A stretch of 47,851 bases of DNA from Corynebacterium sp. MSK008. Its GTDB lineage: Bacteria; Actinomycetota; Actinomycetes; Mycobacteriales; Mycobacteriaceae. Positions 17,305 through 27,658 of the stretch are shown piece after piece. Within the stretch, counting starts at the first letter, position 1. Every line of letters begins with the position of its first letter. The stretch covers positions 168,407 through 216,257 of the forward strand of contig NZ_JASPJX010000004.1 of the NCBI RefSeq assembly GCF_030232585.1, written 5' to 3'. The notes under the pieces were generated by a model. The model worked only from the letters and a program-made list of their open reading frames with translations, had not been told where the DNA came from and searched no databases. The translations under genes were made by a program, and so were the position numbers.

Positions 17305-18120
17305 ACTGGATACTTAGCCCCCACCAAGAAAGTGCGCGTCGCGGACTTCGCGCGCAAGAAAGCCGCCGGCGATAAGTGGGCGATGCTCACCGCGTACGAT
17401 TACGCGACCGCCAGAGTCTTCGCCGAAGCCGGCATCGAGTGTCTCCTGGTCGGCGACTCCGCGGCCAACGTGGTCTACGGCTACGACACCACCAACCAGG
17501 TCTCCGTGGACGAGATGGCGTTCCTCGGCGCGGCCGTCGTGCGCGGCGCAGGGAATGCACTGGTGATCATGGATCTGCCGTTCGGCAGCTACGAGGCTAG
17601 CGACGAGCAATGCGTCCGCACCGCCACCCACCTGATCAGCCGCACCGGCGCCCACATGGTGAAGCTGGAAGGCGGCGTGCGGATCGCCCCGCGCATCCGG
17701 GCGCTGAAAAACGCAGGTCTTGCGGTGTGCGCCCACGTGGGGTTCACCCCGCAGTCCGTGGACAACTTAAGCGGGTTCAAGGTCCAAGGCCGCGACGCCG
17801 GGGCGGAGCAGTTGCGTGACGACGTCCACGCGGTCGTTCAAGCCGGCGCCGACATGGTGGTCTTCGAAATGGTGCCCGCACAGTTGGCGGCGGAGCTTAC
17901 AGCTTCGTGCCCGGTCCCGACCGTCGGCATCGGCGCGGGTGCAGGCACCGATGCCCAGGTGCTGGTCTGGCACGACATGGCGGACGTGCCGGCGGGTGAC
18001 CACCGCGCGAAGTTCGTGCGTTGTTTCGGAACCGTCGGCGCGGACCTGGCCGCCGCGGCAGCGGACTACAAGCGCGCCGTGCACACCGGTGAGTTCCCGG
18101 GGCCGGAGCACACGTTCTAG
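17302..18120 (+). CDS. panB: 3-methyl-2-oxobutanoate hydroxymethyltransferase
   Basis: 272 residues. It makes ketopantoate from alpha-ketoisovalerate and methylene-tetrahydrofolate, the first committed step to pantothenate. Metal- and substrate-binding segments are clear: LLVGDSAANVVYGYDTT, DLPFGSYEAS, VKLEGG and CAHVGFTPQS, with GIGAGAGTDAQVLVWHD near residue 210. The GTG start fits a leaderless transcript. panC lies convergently just downstream, instead of in a panBC operon. Confidence 0.95.
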   Translation: MTGYLAPTKKVRVADFARKKAAGDKWAMLTAYDYATARVFAEAGIECLLVGDSAANVVYGYDTTNQVSVDEMAFLGAAVVRGAGNALVIMDLPFGSYEASDEQCVRTATHLISRTGAHMVKLEGGVRIAPRIRALKNAGLAVCAHVGFTPQSVDNLSGFKVQGRDAGAEQLRDDVHAVVQAGADMVVFEMVPAQLAAELTASCPVPTVGIGAGAGTDAQVLVWHDMADVPAGDHRAKFVRCFGTVGADLAAAAADYKRAVHTGEFPGPEHTF

Positions 18121-18155
18121 GCGGGTGCGCGGGTTGTCGGCGCTCGTTTGCACAG

Positions 18156-18220
18156 ACCCTGGGAGGCTTACCCTGGGTTCGCGCAAAAATCGGCCATTCC
18201 CAGGCTAAGGCTCCCAGGGT
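18156..18220. repeat. 65-bp nested palindrome between panB and panC
   Basis: Outer arms 18156-18170 and 18206-18220 pair over 15 bp with one mismatch (ACCCTGGGAGGCTTA and complement). An inner pair CCCTGGG / TTCCCAGG lies within. The four-unit architecture resembles the palindrome at 8841-8917, although the sequence differs. It may work as a bidirectional terminator for the convergent pan genes, but it has no T-runs. Confidence 0.65.
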
Positions 18221-18277
18221 TTGCGGATCGAGGCGGGCGGAAGTGGCGCGAGGCATGCAGCGGGACCGCGCCCGGCG

Positions 18278-19072
18278 CTAGAGCTCGACCGGGGCGTTGT
18301 CGAGCAGCCTCGTCGATCCGACCTTCGCCGCCACGAGCAGGCGCGCTGGACCCGTGTACCCCTCTGGCAGTTCGGACATATCGGGGGCGGTGGCGACGAG
18401 GTAGTCGAGGTGGAGGCCTTTGGTGGCGTCGAGAAGCGAGCGCGCTTCGGCGAGGCTGCCGGTGGCCAGCGCCCGCGGGATGGCAAGGGCAACCTCGCGC
18501 TCCTCGACGGAGAGGTAGCGGTTGCGCGAAGACAGCGCGAGGCCGTCGGTGTCGCGCACGATCGGACAGCCGTGGATACGCACGGGAAGGTGCAGGTCAT
18601 CCACCATCTGATGGATCAGCGCGAGCTGCTGGTAGTCCTTTTCGCCGAAAAACGCGTCCGTGGCGCGGGTCAGAGCGAACAGCTTCGCCACCACCGTGAG
18701 CACGCCCGCAAAATGCGTCGGCCGGGTTGCGCCCTCCAGCACCGCGCCAAGCGGGCCCGGCTGGATCGTGGTGCGCGGGCCGTGCGGGTACATCGTCTCC
18801 GCCGCCGGGGCGAAAACAGCGTCGACGCCTTCCGCCTCAAGCTTTTCGACGTCATCCGCCAACGTCCGCGGATACTTCTCCAAATCTTCCCCCGGCGCGA
18901 ACTGCAGCGGGTTGACGAAGATGCTCACCACCACTGGGTTGCCCAGCGCCTTGGCGGCGCGGACGAGGGCGAGGTGGCCGTTATGCAGCGCGCCCATTGT
19001 GGGAACGAGGGAGACGGGGCCGTCCGGAAGCGCTCTGTCCAGCGCTTCCGGGGTGTGCATGAGTTGAGTCAT
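18278..19072 (-). CDS. panC: Pantothenate synthetase
   Basis: 264 residues from the ATG at 19072 (MTQLMHTPEAL). It ligates pantoate and beta-alanine using ATP. The nucleotide-binding motif PTMGALHNGHL is near residue 23, FVNPLQF follows, and FFGEKDYQQL near residue 140 is the KMSKS-like element. PIVRDTDGLALSSRNRYL is the conserved C-terminal part. The C-terminus is slightly shorter than in some PanCs but complete. It is convergent with panB. Confidence 0.95.
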   Translation of the reverse strand: MTQLMHTPEALDRALPDGPVSLVPTMGALHNGHLALVRAAKALGNPVVVSIFVNPLQFAPGEDLEKYPRTLADDVEKLEAEGVDAVFAPAAETMYPHGPRTTIQPGPLGAVLEGATRPTHFAGVLTVVAKLFALTRATDAFFGEKDYQQLALIHQMVDDLHLPVRIHGCPIVRDTDGLALSSRNRYLSVEEREVALAIPRALATGSLAEARSLLDATKGLHLDYLVATAPDMSELPEGYTGPARLLVAAKVGSTRLLDNAPVEL

Positions 19073-19278
19073 GCACCCATTATCTACCTCTGCATATCCG
19101 CTCAAACGAATAGAGGACCCTGCAAGCATTCAATCTGCTTCAACAGAGTCCTCACCGCCGAAGACAAGGTCGTTCGACGGTCTGGCTGTTAGAGTATTAG
19201 CTCATTGGGGACATTGCAATTGGTTTGGGAGGGCATAAAAGGCAGACAACCGACTTGATCTAGAACCGTAGGTCTGGG

Positions 19279-21825
<2,547 letters not shown>

Positions 21826-21871
21826 GATTCCATGGTCCTTTCTTGCCTAATGTTTGTTTCGCACTAGGTGT

Positions 21872-21904
21872 AACGCACAAGAAGTTGAGTCTGTTCCTGT
21901 CAAC
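21872..21904 (-). promoter_or_regulatory. Sigma-H-like promoter overlapping a HAIR-like HspR site, clpB
   Basis: On the minus strand GGAA (21897-21894) and GTT (21874-21872) are spaced by 19 bp, matching the corynebacterial sigma-H pattern. Between and over them, 21884-21904 reads GTTGAGT-N7-TGTCAAC, a degenerate version of the HspR box CTTGAGT-N7-ACTCAAG. The transcript would start about 40 bp before the clpB ATG. HspR binding would block sigma-H access (inference). Confidence 0.65.
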
Positions 21905-22033
21905 GGCAAAAAAGTTGCGCGGGGTTGGCTCAAATGGGCAGGACTACAAGAGTCCAGTGCGGGTGTCTCAGAGGTCGAGGCGCAAAGACCCGCAACCCGC
22001 AAACCCCGGGTACCGGCCACCAGCAAAAAGAAA

Positions 22034-22058
22034 CCCGCTGGGCGTGATGCCCAGCGGG
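22034..22058 (-). terminator. Intrinsic terminator, probably the displaced gltS terminator
   Basis: A 10-bp perfect stem (CCCGCTGGGC / GCCCAGCGGG) with loop GTGAT. On the minus strand it is followed by TTTCTTTTT, so it stops leftward transcription, that is from gltS toward clpB. The HEPN gene at 22118 now lies between it and the gltS stop. Confidence 0.8.
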
Positions 22059-22117
22059 GATTCTTATTGATACCGGATTTTAACCCGTCTTGTACCTGAA
22101 AGTGTATACATGGCACC

Positions 22118-22861
22118 GTGCAGGCGCAAACTATCTCAGCAATCACCAATGCCTTGTCCGATGCACGGTCCGACACCTACCGGGCTGCTGCAGGAGGATC
22201 CGAAGCGAAGGCGCTGAAGCTGTACTTATGGAACATTACGATGGCCGGTGCCGTCACTGCCACAACCGGAATTGTTGAAGTGCAGCTGCGAAACAGCATC
22301 GACACGAGGCTCCAAAGCTGGAACGAAACTGAGCCTGTACACGAGCCAGGTAGGTCAAGCTCCTATTCACGAGATTGGTTGATAGACCCCGCACCCAAAC
22401 TCAAGCAAATTATCGCGCCAACCAACAGGCAGCCTTTATGGAAGAAAGCTGCGCCTGCATTACTCGGAGAGGATGGCTCCGCCAGGAAAACGAACCCCAC
22501 GCATGACGATCTTGTAGCAGCGCTTCCCTTCGGGGCATGGCTCTTCTTACTCCCTCAGCCTCAAGTGTCATCCCCTAACAACCCAAGGATGAGGCTCTGG
22601 AATGAGGCGCTGAGCAACGCTTTTAATGCGAGGGCAGGTTCTCCATTTCGATACGCAAATCATTCAGTCATCTATCGGTGGGCAAACACAGTGCGATTCG
22701 CTCGAAACCGGGCGAGCCACTTGGAACCGCTACTCGATTCCAGGGAGCTCTTGCGGTACCACAGGGTCTGCCTCCGATTGATGAATTCGCTAAACCCCGC
22801 AGCAGCTTCCTGGCTTGCAGGGCAGCAGTACATTCCAACCGCGCTACGTAACCGCCCGTGA
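22118..22861 (+). CDS. Abi-family HEPN protein (first copy)
   Basis: 247 residues from a GTG at 22118. TATACA lies 7 bp upstream and there is no ribosome binding site, so the mRNA is probably leaderless. The N-terminal part has KLYLWNITMAG followed by VEVQLRNSIDTRL, a signature of Abi-like (AbiD/F, Abi_2) proteins. Near residue 195, FARNRASHLEPL gives the RX4-6H motif of HEPN ribonucleases. ALPFGAWLFLL in the middle also fits. It is homologous to the protein at 29886. Family members act in abortive infection or as toxins; no antitoxin gene is adjacent. GC is clearly below neighbouring genes. The stop lies 13 bp from the convergent gltS stop codon. Confidence 0.75.
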   Translation: MQAQTISAITNALSDARSDTYRAAAGGSEAKALKLYLWNITMAGAVTATTGIVEVQLRNSIDTRLQSWNETEPVHEPGRSSSYSRDWLIDPAPKLKQIIAPTNRQPLWKKAAPALLGEDGSARKTNPTHDDLVAALPFGAWLFLLPQPQVSSPNNPRMRLWNEALSNAFNARAGSPFRYANHSVIYRWANTVRFARNRASHLEPLLDSRELLRYHRVCLRLMNSLNPAAASWLAGQQYIPTALRNRP

Positions 22862-22874
22862 TAAGCATCAAGCT

Positions 22875-24206
22875 TTACGACGATCTCTTGGCCGGTATCC
22901 ACTTCATCACGTAAGCCAGCACGACCACCCCGACCGCAACGGCGAACGCGATCCAGCCAAAGATGGCGGTAAACCCAGCGATCACCGCGATCGGCGCGAG
23001 GATGGTCATGCCGATTTCGAACGGGGCGAAGCCGACGTAGGCCACGCCGTACTCGTTGAGCGTGCCAGATTTCAGCTTCGGGTCCACCATCTTCAGCAGC
23101 GCGATGCCGGTGGCCACGGCGGCGGTAGCCCAGCCCCAGCCGAACAGGCCACGCTCGAGCCATTTCTCGCCGAAGAAGGTCGGGCCGGCCCAGAACATCC
23201 ACACCACGCAGAACAGGGTGCCCAGCAGGAAGAGCAGCAGAAGCGCCTGCCAGTAGCCCGCCAGTGCTGCGGGCACGATGGAGGCGATGCCGAAAGCGAT
23301 CATGTAGTCCGTGGCGGCGCCGGAAACGGAGCTGATGGTGGAGCTGTCCAGGTAATTCGGACGCCCAGCGAGCTTGAGCACCAGGCGGCCGATGAGCCCG
23401 ATGACGAACGACATGGCGAACAGCGGGATGGACACGTTCGACCACTGGCCCTTGATCAGGCTGTTGACCGCGTAGGCGATAAGCACCGTGAACACGATGA
23501 AGCCGGCGTGCAGCGCCAGCGGCTCAATGGACGACGGGTTGGTGGTGGCCTTGCCGATCGAGGGGCGCTCGGCTTCGTTGTCGATGTAGCCGGTGCGTAG
23601 GTCGTCAGGCAGGGTGCCGGCAAGCTGGGACGACTTGCCCTTGCGGATGCCCCAGTTGGCCATGACCACGCCGCCGACGATGGCCACTAGGGTGCCCACG
23701 GTGGCGGAGGTAAAACCGATGGAGGACGCGCCTTCTACGCCGATTTCCTCGAGGGCGGAGCCCACGGCCGCCGCGGTGCCGAAGCCGCCCACGAAGCCGA
23801 CCGGCAGCATCATGCCGAACCACGGCTCTGTGCCGAACACCGGGGCAAATACGTACAGACCGAGCAGGATGAACAGGCCCCACTGGCCCATGAACATGGC
23901 GGTGGAATAACCCCACATGTTGCGGGCACCGGAGGCGACGGAACCACCGAGCTCCATCGAGTAGGCCATGGAAGCGAACACCACCGCGATCAGCAGCGTG
24001 GTGTAGGTGCCCACCTGGTCCGACCAGTGGATGACACCCAGGATCTCGTCGCCCAGCAGCAGCCCGAGCAGGCCCGCGGTGATCGGGGCAGGCAGCAGCA
24101 GCGCCTGCAGCACCTTCAGCCGGTTGCGCAAAATGTTGCCGACGATGAGCAGGACCGAGATCCAGCCAATGTCCGTGAGCAGCGTATACGGGGTGAAATC
24201 CACCAC
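22875..24206 (-). CDS. gltS: Sodium/glutamate symporter, GltS (ESS) family
   Basis: 443 residues with about ten to twelve hydrophobic segments spread over the whole length. GGFGTAAAVGSALEEIG in the first half and the related PAALAGYWQ / ATDYMIAFG segments in the second half resemble the two inverted halves of ESS-family transporters. It should import glutamate or a related carboxylate with sodium. Reading starts at a GTG/ATG-type codon at 24206 (MVDFTPYTLL), with an AGGTG-like weak ribosome binding site. The gene's terminator appears to lie 817 bp downstream, beyond the HEPN gene. Confidence 0.8.
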   Translation of the reverse strand: MVDFTPYTLLTDIGWISVLLIVGNILRNRLKVLQALLLPAPITAGLLGLLLGDEILGVIHWSDQVGTYTTLLIAVVFASMAYSMELGGSVASGARNMWGYSTAMFMGQWGLFILLGLYVFAPVFGTEPWFGMMLPVGFVGGFGTAAAVGSALEEIGVEGASSIGFTSATVGTLVAIVGGVVMANWGIRKGKSSQLAGTLPDDLRTGYIDNEAERPSIGKATTNPSSIEPLALHAGFIVFTVLIAYAVNSLIKGQWSNVSIPLFAMSFVIGLIGRLVLKLAGRPNYLDSSTISSVSGAATDYMIAFGIASIVPAALAGYWQALLLLFLLGTLFCVVWMFWAGPTFFGEKWLERGLFGWGWATAAVATGIALLKMVDPKLKSGTLNEYGVAYVGFAPFEIGMTILAPIAVIAGFTAIFGWIAFAVAVGVVVLAYVMKWIPAKRSS

Positions 24207-24283
24207 AGCACCTCTTTTCTATCCACTTATCACAGTCAAACCGGGTGCAACTTTAGTCCACAACCGCTAGGTACCCTGTTTTC

Positions 24284-25297
24284 ATGCCTTCCGCCCACTT
24301 TGCCGAGATATTGCGCACCCGCGGCGCGCAGGTCAGCCGCGCGTGGCGCGCCCGGTTCTCCGAGGCGTACCCGCAGGCAGAGATGATGCTGCCGCCCGGC
24401 GATGAAATGCCGCCTGTCCTGCTGCGCGCCGCCCTCGCCGTGATCGAGCGCCCCGCCGAGGATGTCCGCGACGAGCTGAAAGCGCTGGCGCTGGATCTGC
24501 GCCGCACAGGGTTCCCGGCCGAGGAGTACCCCAACGCGGTGCACATGCTTATCGACGTAGCCGGGGCCGACGCACCCGAATTGTCAGAGGCGGCGGAGCT
24601 CATGCGCGATGCCGCGTCACAGGCCGACTACGCCGGTGTGCCCGCCGCCACCGCCGCGCAGGTCACCAGCGTGGAGCACCGCGGCGGGGTGCAGGTGGTG
24701 CGCCTGGAGGCCGGCACGCCGGTGCCCTACTCCCCCGGCCAGGTCATCCCTGTGATGCCGCCGAACCGTCCCGGCGAGTGGACCGGCCTGGTTCCGGCGC
24801 TGCCGTCGAACCCGCTCGGGCAGCTGGAGTTCCACGTCCCCGGCGAGATGCAGTTGCAGCCGGGCGACTGGTTGACGTTGGGGGCGGCGCGGGGCGGGGT
24901 GCGCGCAGGCGTCGATAGGCAATTGCTTCTGGTTGCCGCCGAGGGTGGGTTCGCGGCGGCGAAGGCGCTGGTCTTCCACTATTTGGAGCAGCCCGAGCCG
25001 CCGGAGGTGCACCTCGTTGTCGGCGCGCGCGAGCCCAGCGAGTGGTACGACACTGCTGCGCTGGACGCGCTGGCCAATGCCCAAAACTGGCTGGATATTA
25101 CGTGGATTGCAGAGTCGCGCGTGGGTGCGCCGCTGGAGCAGGTGGTCTCCGGCGTCGGCATGTGGTGGGGCCACGAAGTCATCGTGTGCGCGCAGGAAGA
25201 GCGCGCGGTGAGCCTCGCCGCAGCGCTGGAGGTGGCCGGGGCGCGGGACGTGCAGACCGTCGCCCCCGATGCGGCGCCGGAGTGGTTTAGCGCATAG
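24284..25297 (+). CDS. Flavodoxin/ferredoxin-reductase-like protein with degenerate cofactor motifs
   Basis: 337 residues. Residues 1-125 are helical and globin-like in pattern but show no confident haem histidine. Residues 130-230 resemble the FAD-binding domain of ferredoxin-NADP reductases (VVRLEAGTPVPYSPGQVIPVMPP), yet the usual RxYS flavin motif is missing. Residues 210-337 resemble the NAD-binding domain (LLLVAAEGGFAAAKALVF), with AEGGFA in place of the usual GTGIAP. It looks like the flavohaemoprotein architecture with decayed binding sites, so enzyme activity is doubtful. It contains two dispersed-motif copies (24547 minus, 24911 plus). Its 3' end overlaps the convergent nitrilase gene by 11 bp. 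Confidence 0.6.
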   Translation: MPSAHFAEILRTRGAQVSRAWRARFSEAYPQAEMMLPPGDEMPPVLLRAALAVIERPAEDVRDELKALALDLRRTGFPAEEYPNAVHMLIDVAGADAPELSEAAELMRDAASQADYAGVPAATAAQVTSVEHRGGVQVVRLEAGTPVPYSPGQVIPVMPPNRPGEWTGLVPALPSNPLGQLEFHVPGEMQLQPGDWLTLGAARGGVRAGVDRQLLLVAAEGGFAAAKALVFHYLEQPEPPEVHLVVGAREPSEWYDTAALDALANAQNWLDITWIAESRVGAPLEQVVSGVGMWWGHEVIVCAQEERAVSLAAALEVAGARDVQTVAPDAAPEWFSA

Positions 25298-26117
25298 CGC
25301 TGTGCTGCCTAATCGCCTCCAGCGGCAGCTGCTTGCGCGCCTCGTCTGCGTCAGTCGGGTCAATCTCCACCACCAGGGTTTCCGGCCCGTAGCCAGCCTC
25401 CGCGAGGCGTGTGCCAAACGGGTCCACCACCACAGAATGCCCCGCACCCGTGGGGCCGGATGGCTCACCGGCCTTGGTCTCGAAGTCCGGGCGCGCCTGG
25501 TCGGCGGCCGCGATGAACACCCCGGCATCCAGCGCACGCGCGGCGGTGAGGATGCGCCACTGCTCCACCTTCCCCGGTCCGTCGGCCCAGCTCGTGGGCA
25601 CCACAATCACCTTTGCGCCGCGTTCAGCGAGCTGTTGGAACTGCTCCGGGAAGCGGATGTCGAAGCAGGTTGCCACGCCCACGGTTACGCCGTCGTGGAC
25701 GAACGTGACCAGCTCCCCGCCCGCGCGCACCGTGTCCGATTCCCTGTAATTAAAGGCGTCGTAGGTGTGGATCTTGTCGTACCCCTTATGCACCTCGCCG
25801 CCGGTGATCAGCGCGGTGTTGTAGACGCGGTTGAGTTCCTTGCCGTCCACGGTGTTCGTGTCTGCGGGGCGGAACATGCCGGCGACGATGGTGACGCGGA
25901 GCTCGTCGCTAAGCTTTTTCAGCCCTGTGGCGAACGGGCCGTCCAGTTCTTCTGCCTGCGTATCAAGCCTCCCCTGCCCGAACGCCTGGCTGGCGGCCTC
26001 GGGCAGGACGATCAGCGTTGCGCCTTGGGCGGCGGCGTCGCGGATACGCGGTTCGATGGCGGCCAAATTTTCCATCTTGTCGCCGCCGGCGGCGATTTGC
26101 AATAGCGCGATCTTCAT
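25287..26117 (-). CDS. Nitrilase-superfamily carbon-nitrogen hydrolase
   Basis: 276 residues. The Glu-Lys-Cys triad of the superfamily is visible: VLPEAASQ (Glu near residue 43), GYDKIHTYDAFNYRESD (Lys near 115) and VGVATCFDIRFPEQF (Cys near 153). It is closest to the omega-amidase/Nit-type amidases, which hydrolyse small amides such as deaminated glutathione or alpha-ketoglutaramate. The exact substrate is not determined by sequence. It is cytosolic, with no signal peptide. The ATG at 26117 lies in a short divergent region facing the gene pair at 26209. Confidence 0.85.
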   Translation of the reverse strand: MKIALLQIAAGGDKMENLAAIEPRIRDAAAQGATLIVLPEAASQAFGQGRLDTQAEELDGPFATGLKKLSDELRVTIVAGMFRPADTNTVDGKELNRVYNTALITGGEVHKGYDKIHTYDAFNYRESDTVRAGGELVTFVHDGVTVGVATCFDIRFPEQFQQLAERGAKVIVVPTSWADGPGKVEQWRILTAARALDAGVFIAAADQARPDFETKAGEPSGPTGAGHSVVVDPFGTRLAEAGYGPETLVVEIDPTDADEARKQLPLEAIRQHSAMR

Positions 26118-26208
26118 GTGGATAACTCTAGGTGCGCCACTGGGGAGTTATCCACAGATTTAAAAAGGGGTATTGCGTCGACTGTTGCGTTCGCGGATGG
26201 TTTGTTGC

Positions 26209-26460
26209 ATGACATTTCTTCAACTGACCACAGAGACCGCACCCGCCGCCCGCAGCTGCATCCGCAGCTTCACTTCCCTTCCCACCGCCCACTTAAGCCC
26301 CTCACGCTCTGCGACCGCGCTCGCGTCGCTGCAGGACACGGAGCATTTGCTTATCGACGGCACCACGTCCCGCCTAGACACCCACCTCCACGATGTCGCC
26401 GCGTTTGCGTCCGAAGTGGAGCAGGCAGATGCCCGATTTGGCAAGGAGTTGGCGCCGTGA
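26209..26460 (+). CDS. Small helical protein preceding a DUF1023 hydrolase
   Basis: 83 residues if it starts at the ATG at 26209; upstream in-frame starts at 26173 and 26197 are possible and none has a good ribosome binding site. It is alanine-rich and helical, ending EVEQADARFGKELAP. It overlaps the next start codon as GTGA, so the two are translationally coupled. Small WXG100-like helical proteins often precede DUF1023 proteins in actinobacteria; the WXG motif itself is absent here. It contains LLIDG encoded by a dispersed-motif copy (26349). Confidence 0.6.
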   Translation: MTFLQLTTETAPAARSCIRSFTSLPTAHLSPSRSATALASLQDTEHLLIDGTTSRLDTHLHDVAAFASEVEQADARFGKELAP

Positions 26461-27602
26461 CGTACAAACCAGCACTGATCGCATCCGAATTGTTCGACGC
26501 GGCCACCGCCACCAGATTGGCTGCCGAAGGTGCGCGGGAGCGGGCGGAACATGCACCATATTCCGCCGCCGTTATTGCGGATTCCGGGTTTCGCGGACCC
26601 GCGTTCGAGGCTTCTGCGGCTCGGTTTGCGGACTACGGCTCGTCGCTAAGCGCAAGCACTGAGAGGCTGGAACAGGCGTCGGTGGCCTTGCTGGCCGCCG
26701 CTGGCCTGCAGCAGCAGCTGGACGAGGCCGCCGAGTTCATCGGCATGTACGCCCATTCGCGCGTTGTGCTGTGGCTCAACGCCACGTCCATGATGCTGGA
26801 CCTGCAACTCTCCAGGACGCTGTTAGGCGCATCCGGCAAGGAGCAGGACTACGACCCGTTGTTCGACCACCCGGACGAGTCCTTCGAATCGCTGCATGCC
26901 CGGCACGCGCAGACGGTGCCCGCATCCACGCTGGCGCTGGTGGAAGACGCCGGCGGTGTACTCCTGGAGGCCGGGCCGACCGCGAGCACAGTGCTCGTCG
27001 GCGACGCAGTGGACCCGGCGCGCGTGATCACCATGGTCGCGGGTGCGACCACCGGCACACCAGCGAAGCTGCCGGGCGAGTTGGAAAAGGCCCGGATGTT
27101 GTCGGAACAGACCGGGGCCGCGGTGGTGGTGTGGCAGGGCTACGCCCCTCCCCCGCTGCTCACGGACGCGGCCTCGCCCCACCGCGCCCACGCCGGCGCG
27201 GATGACCTCGCCATGTTCCAGGCCGCGTTAGAGGAGCGCTTCCCCAACGCGCAAAAGACCGTGGTCTCCCACAGCTACGGCACGCTTTTGGCCACGAAGG
27301 CGGCGCACCAACACGGGTTGCTTGCGGACGACCTGTGGATCTTGGGTAGCGCAGGCGTCTCAGGCGAGCACGTCTCGGAGTTGATCCTGGCTGGGCCCGA
27401 AGCGACGGTGCACGTGGTGGATTCCCCCGAAGACCCGATCCTGCTGCTGCGTTCCGGGCCGACGGCGGCGATCGGCTCCTCGCCGTCGTACATCGGCTGG
27501 GGCGGCGAGCGTGTGCTGGGGGTGCGGGGCGGGCACACGGATTACTTCACAGACCCCGCGTTTCTGTCTGCTTTGCAACAGCGCTCCGACCCAACTGAGT
27601 GA
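26457..27602 (+). CDS. DUF1023 alpha/beta-hydrolase
   Basis: 381 residues from the GTG at 26457, with AAGGAG 9 bp upstream inside the preceding gene. The first about 170 residues are long alanine-rich helices, as in proteins linked to type VII-like secretion. The C-terminal domain is an alpha/beta-hydrolase of the DUF1023 type: VVSHSYGTLLA contains the nucleophile serine, VDSPEDPIL a likely acid, and RGGHTDYF the histidine. The substrate is unknown; an esterase or lipase acting on envelope lipids is possible. It is coupled to the small upstream gene, suggesting a complex. Confidence 0.75.
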   Translation: MTYKPALIASELFDAATATRLAAEGARERAEHAPYSAAVIADSGFRGPAFEASAARFADYGSSLSASTERLEQASVALLAAAGLQQQLDEAAEFIGMYAHSRVVLWLNATSMMLDLQLSRTLLGASGKEQDYDPLFDHPDESFESLHARHAQTVPASTLALVEDAGGVLLEAGPTASTVLVGDAVDPARVITMVAGATTGTPAKLPGELEKARMLSEQTGAAVVVWQGYAPPPLLTDAASPHRAHAGADDLAMFQAALEERFPNAQKTVVSHSYGTLLATKAAHQHGLLADDLWILGSAGVSGEHVSELILAGPEATVHVVDSPEDPILLLRSGPTAAIGSSPSYIGWGGERVLGVRGGHTDYFTDPAFLSALQQRSDPTE

Positions 27603-27658
27603 ATGTCGTTACCATGGCGCACGTTGAATGAAACCACCAAAGGAGATTTAGGTAGACA

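Noticed and set aside
21826..22117. Search for a duplicated gltS 3' end beside the first HEPN gene
   Set aside because: No direct copy was found. Only a short inverted match (GATACCGG / CCGGTATC) exists, too short to count.
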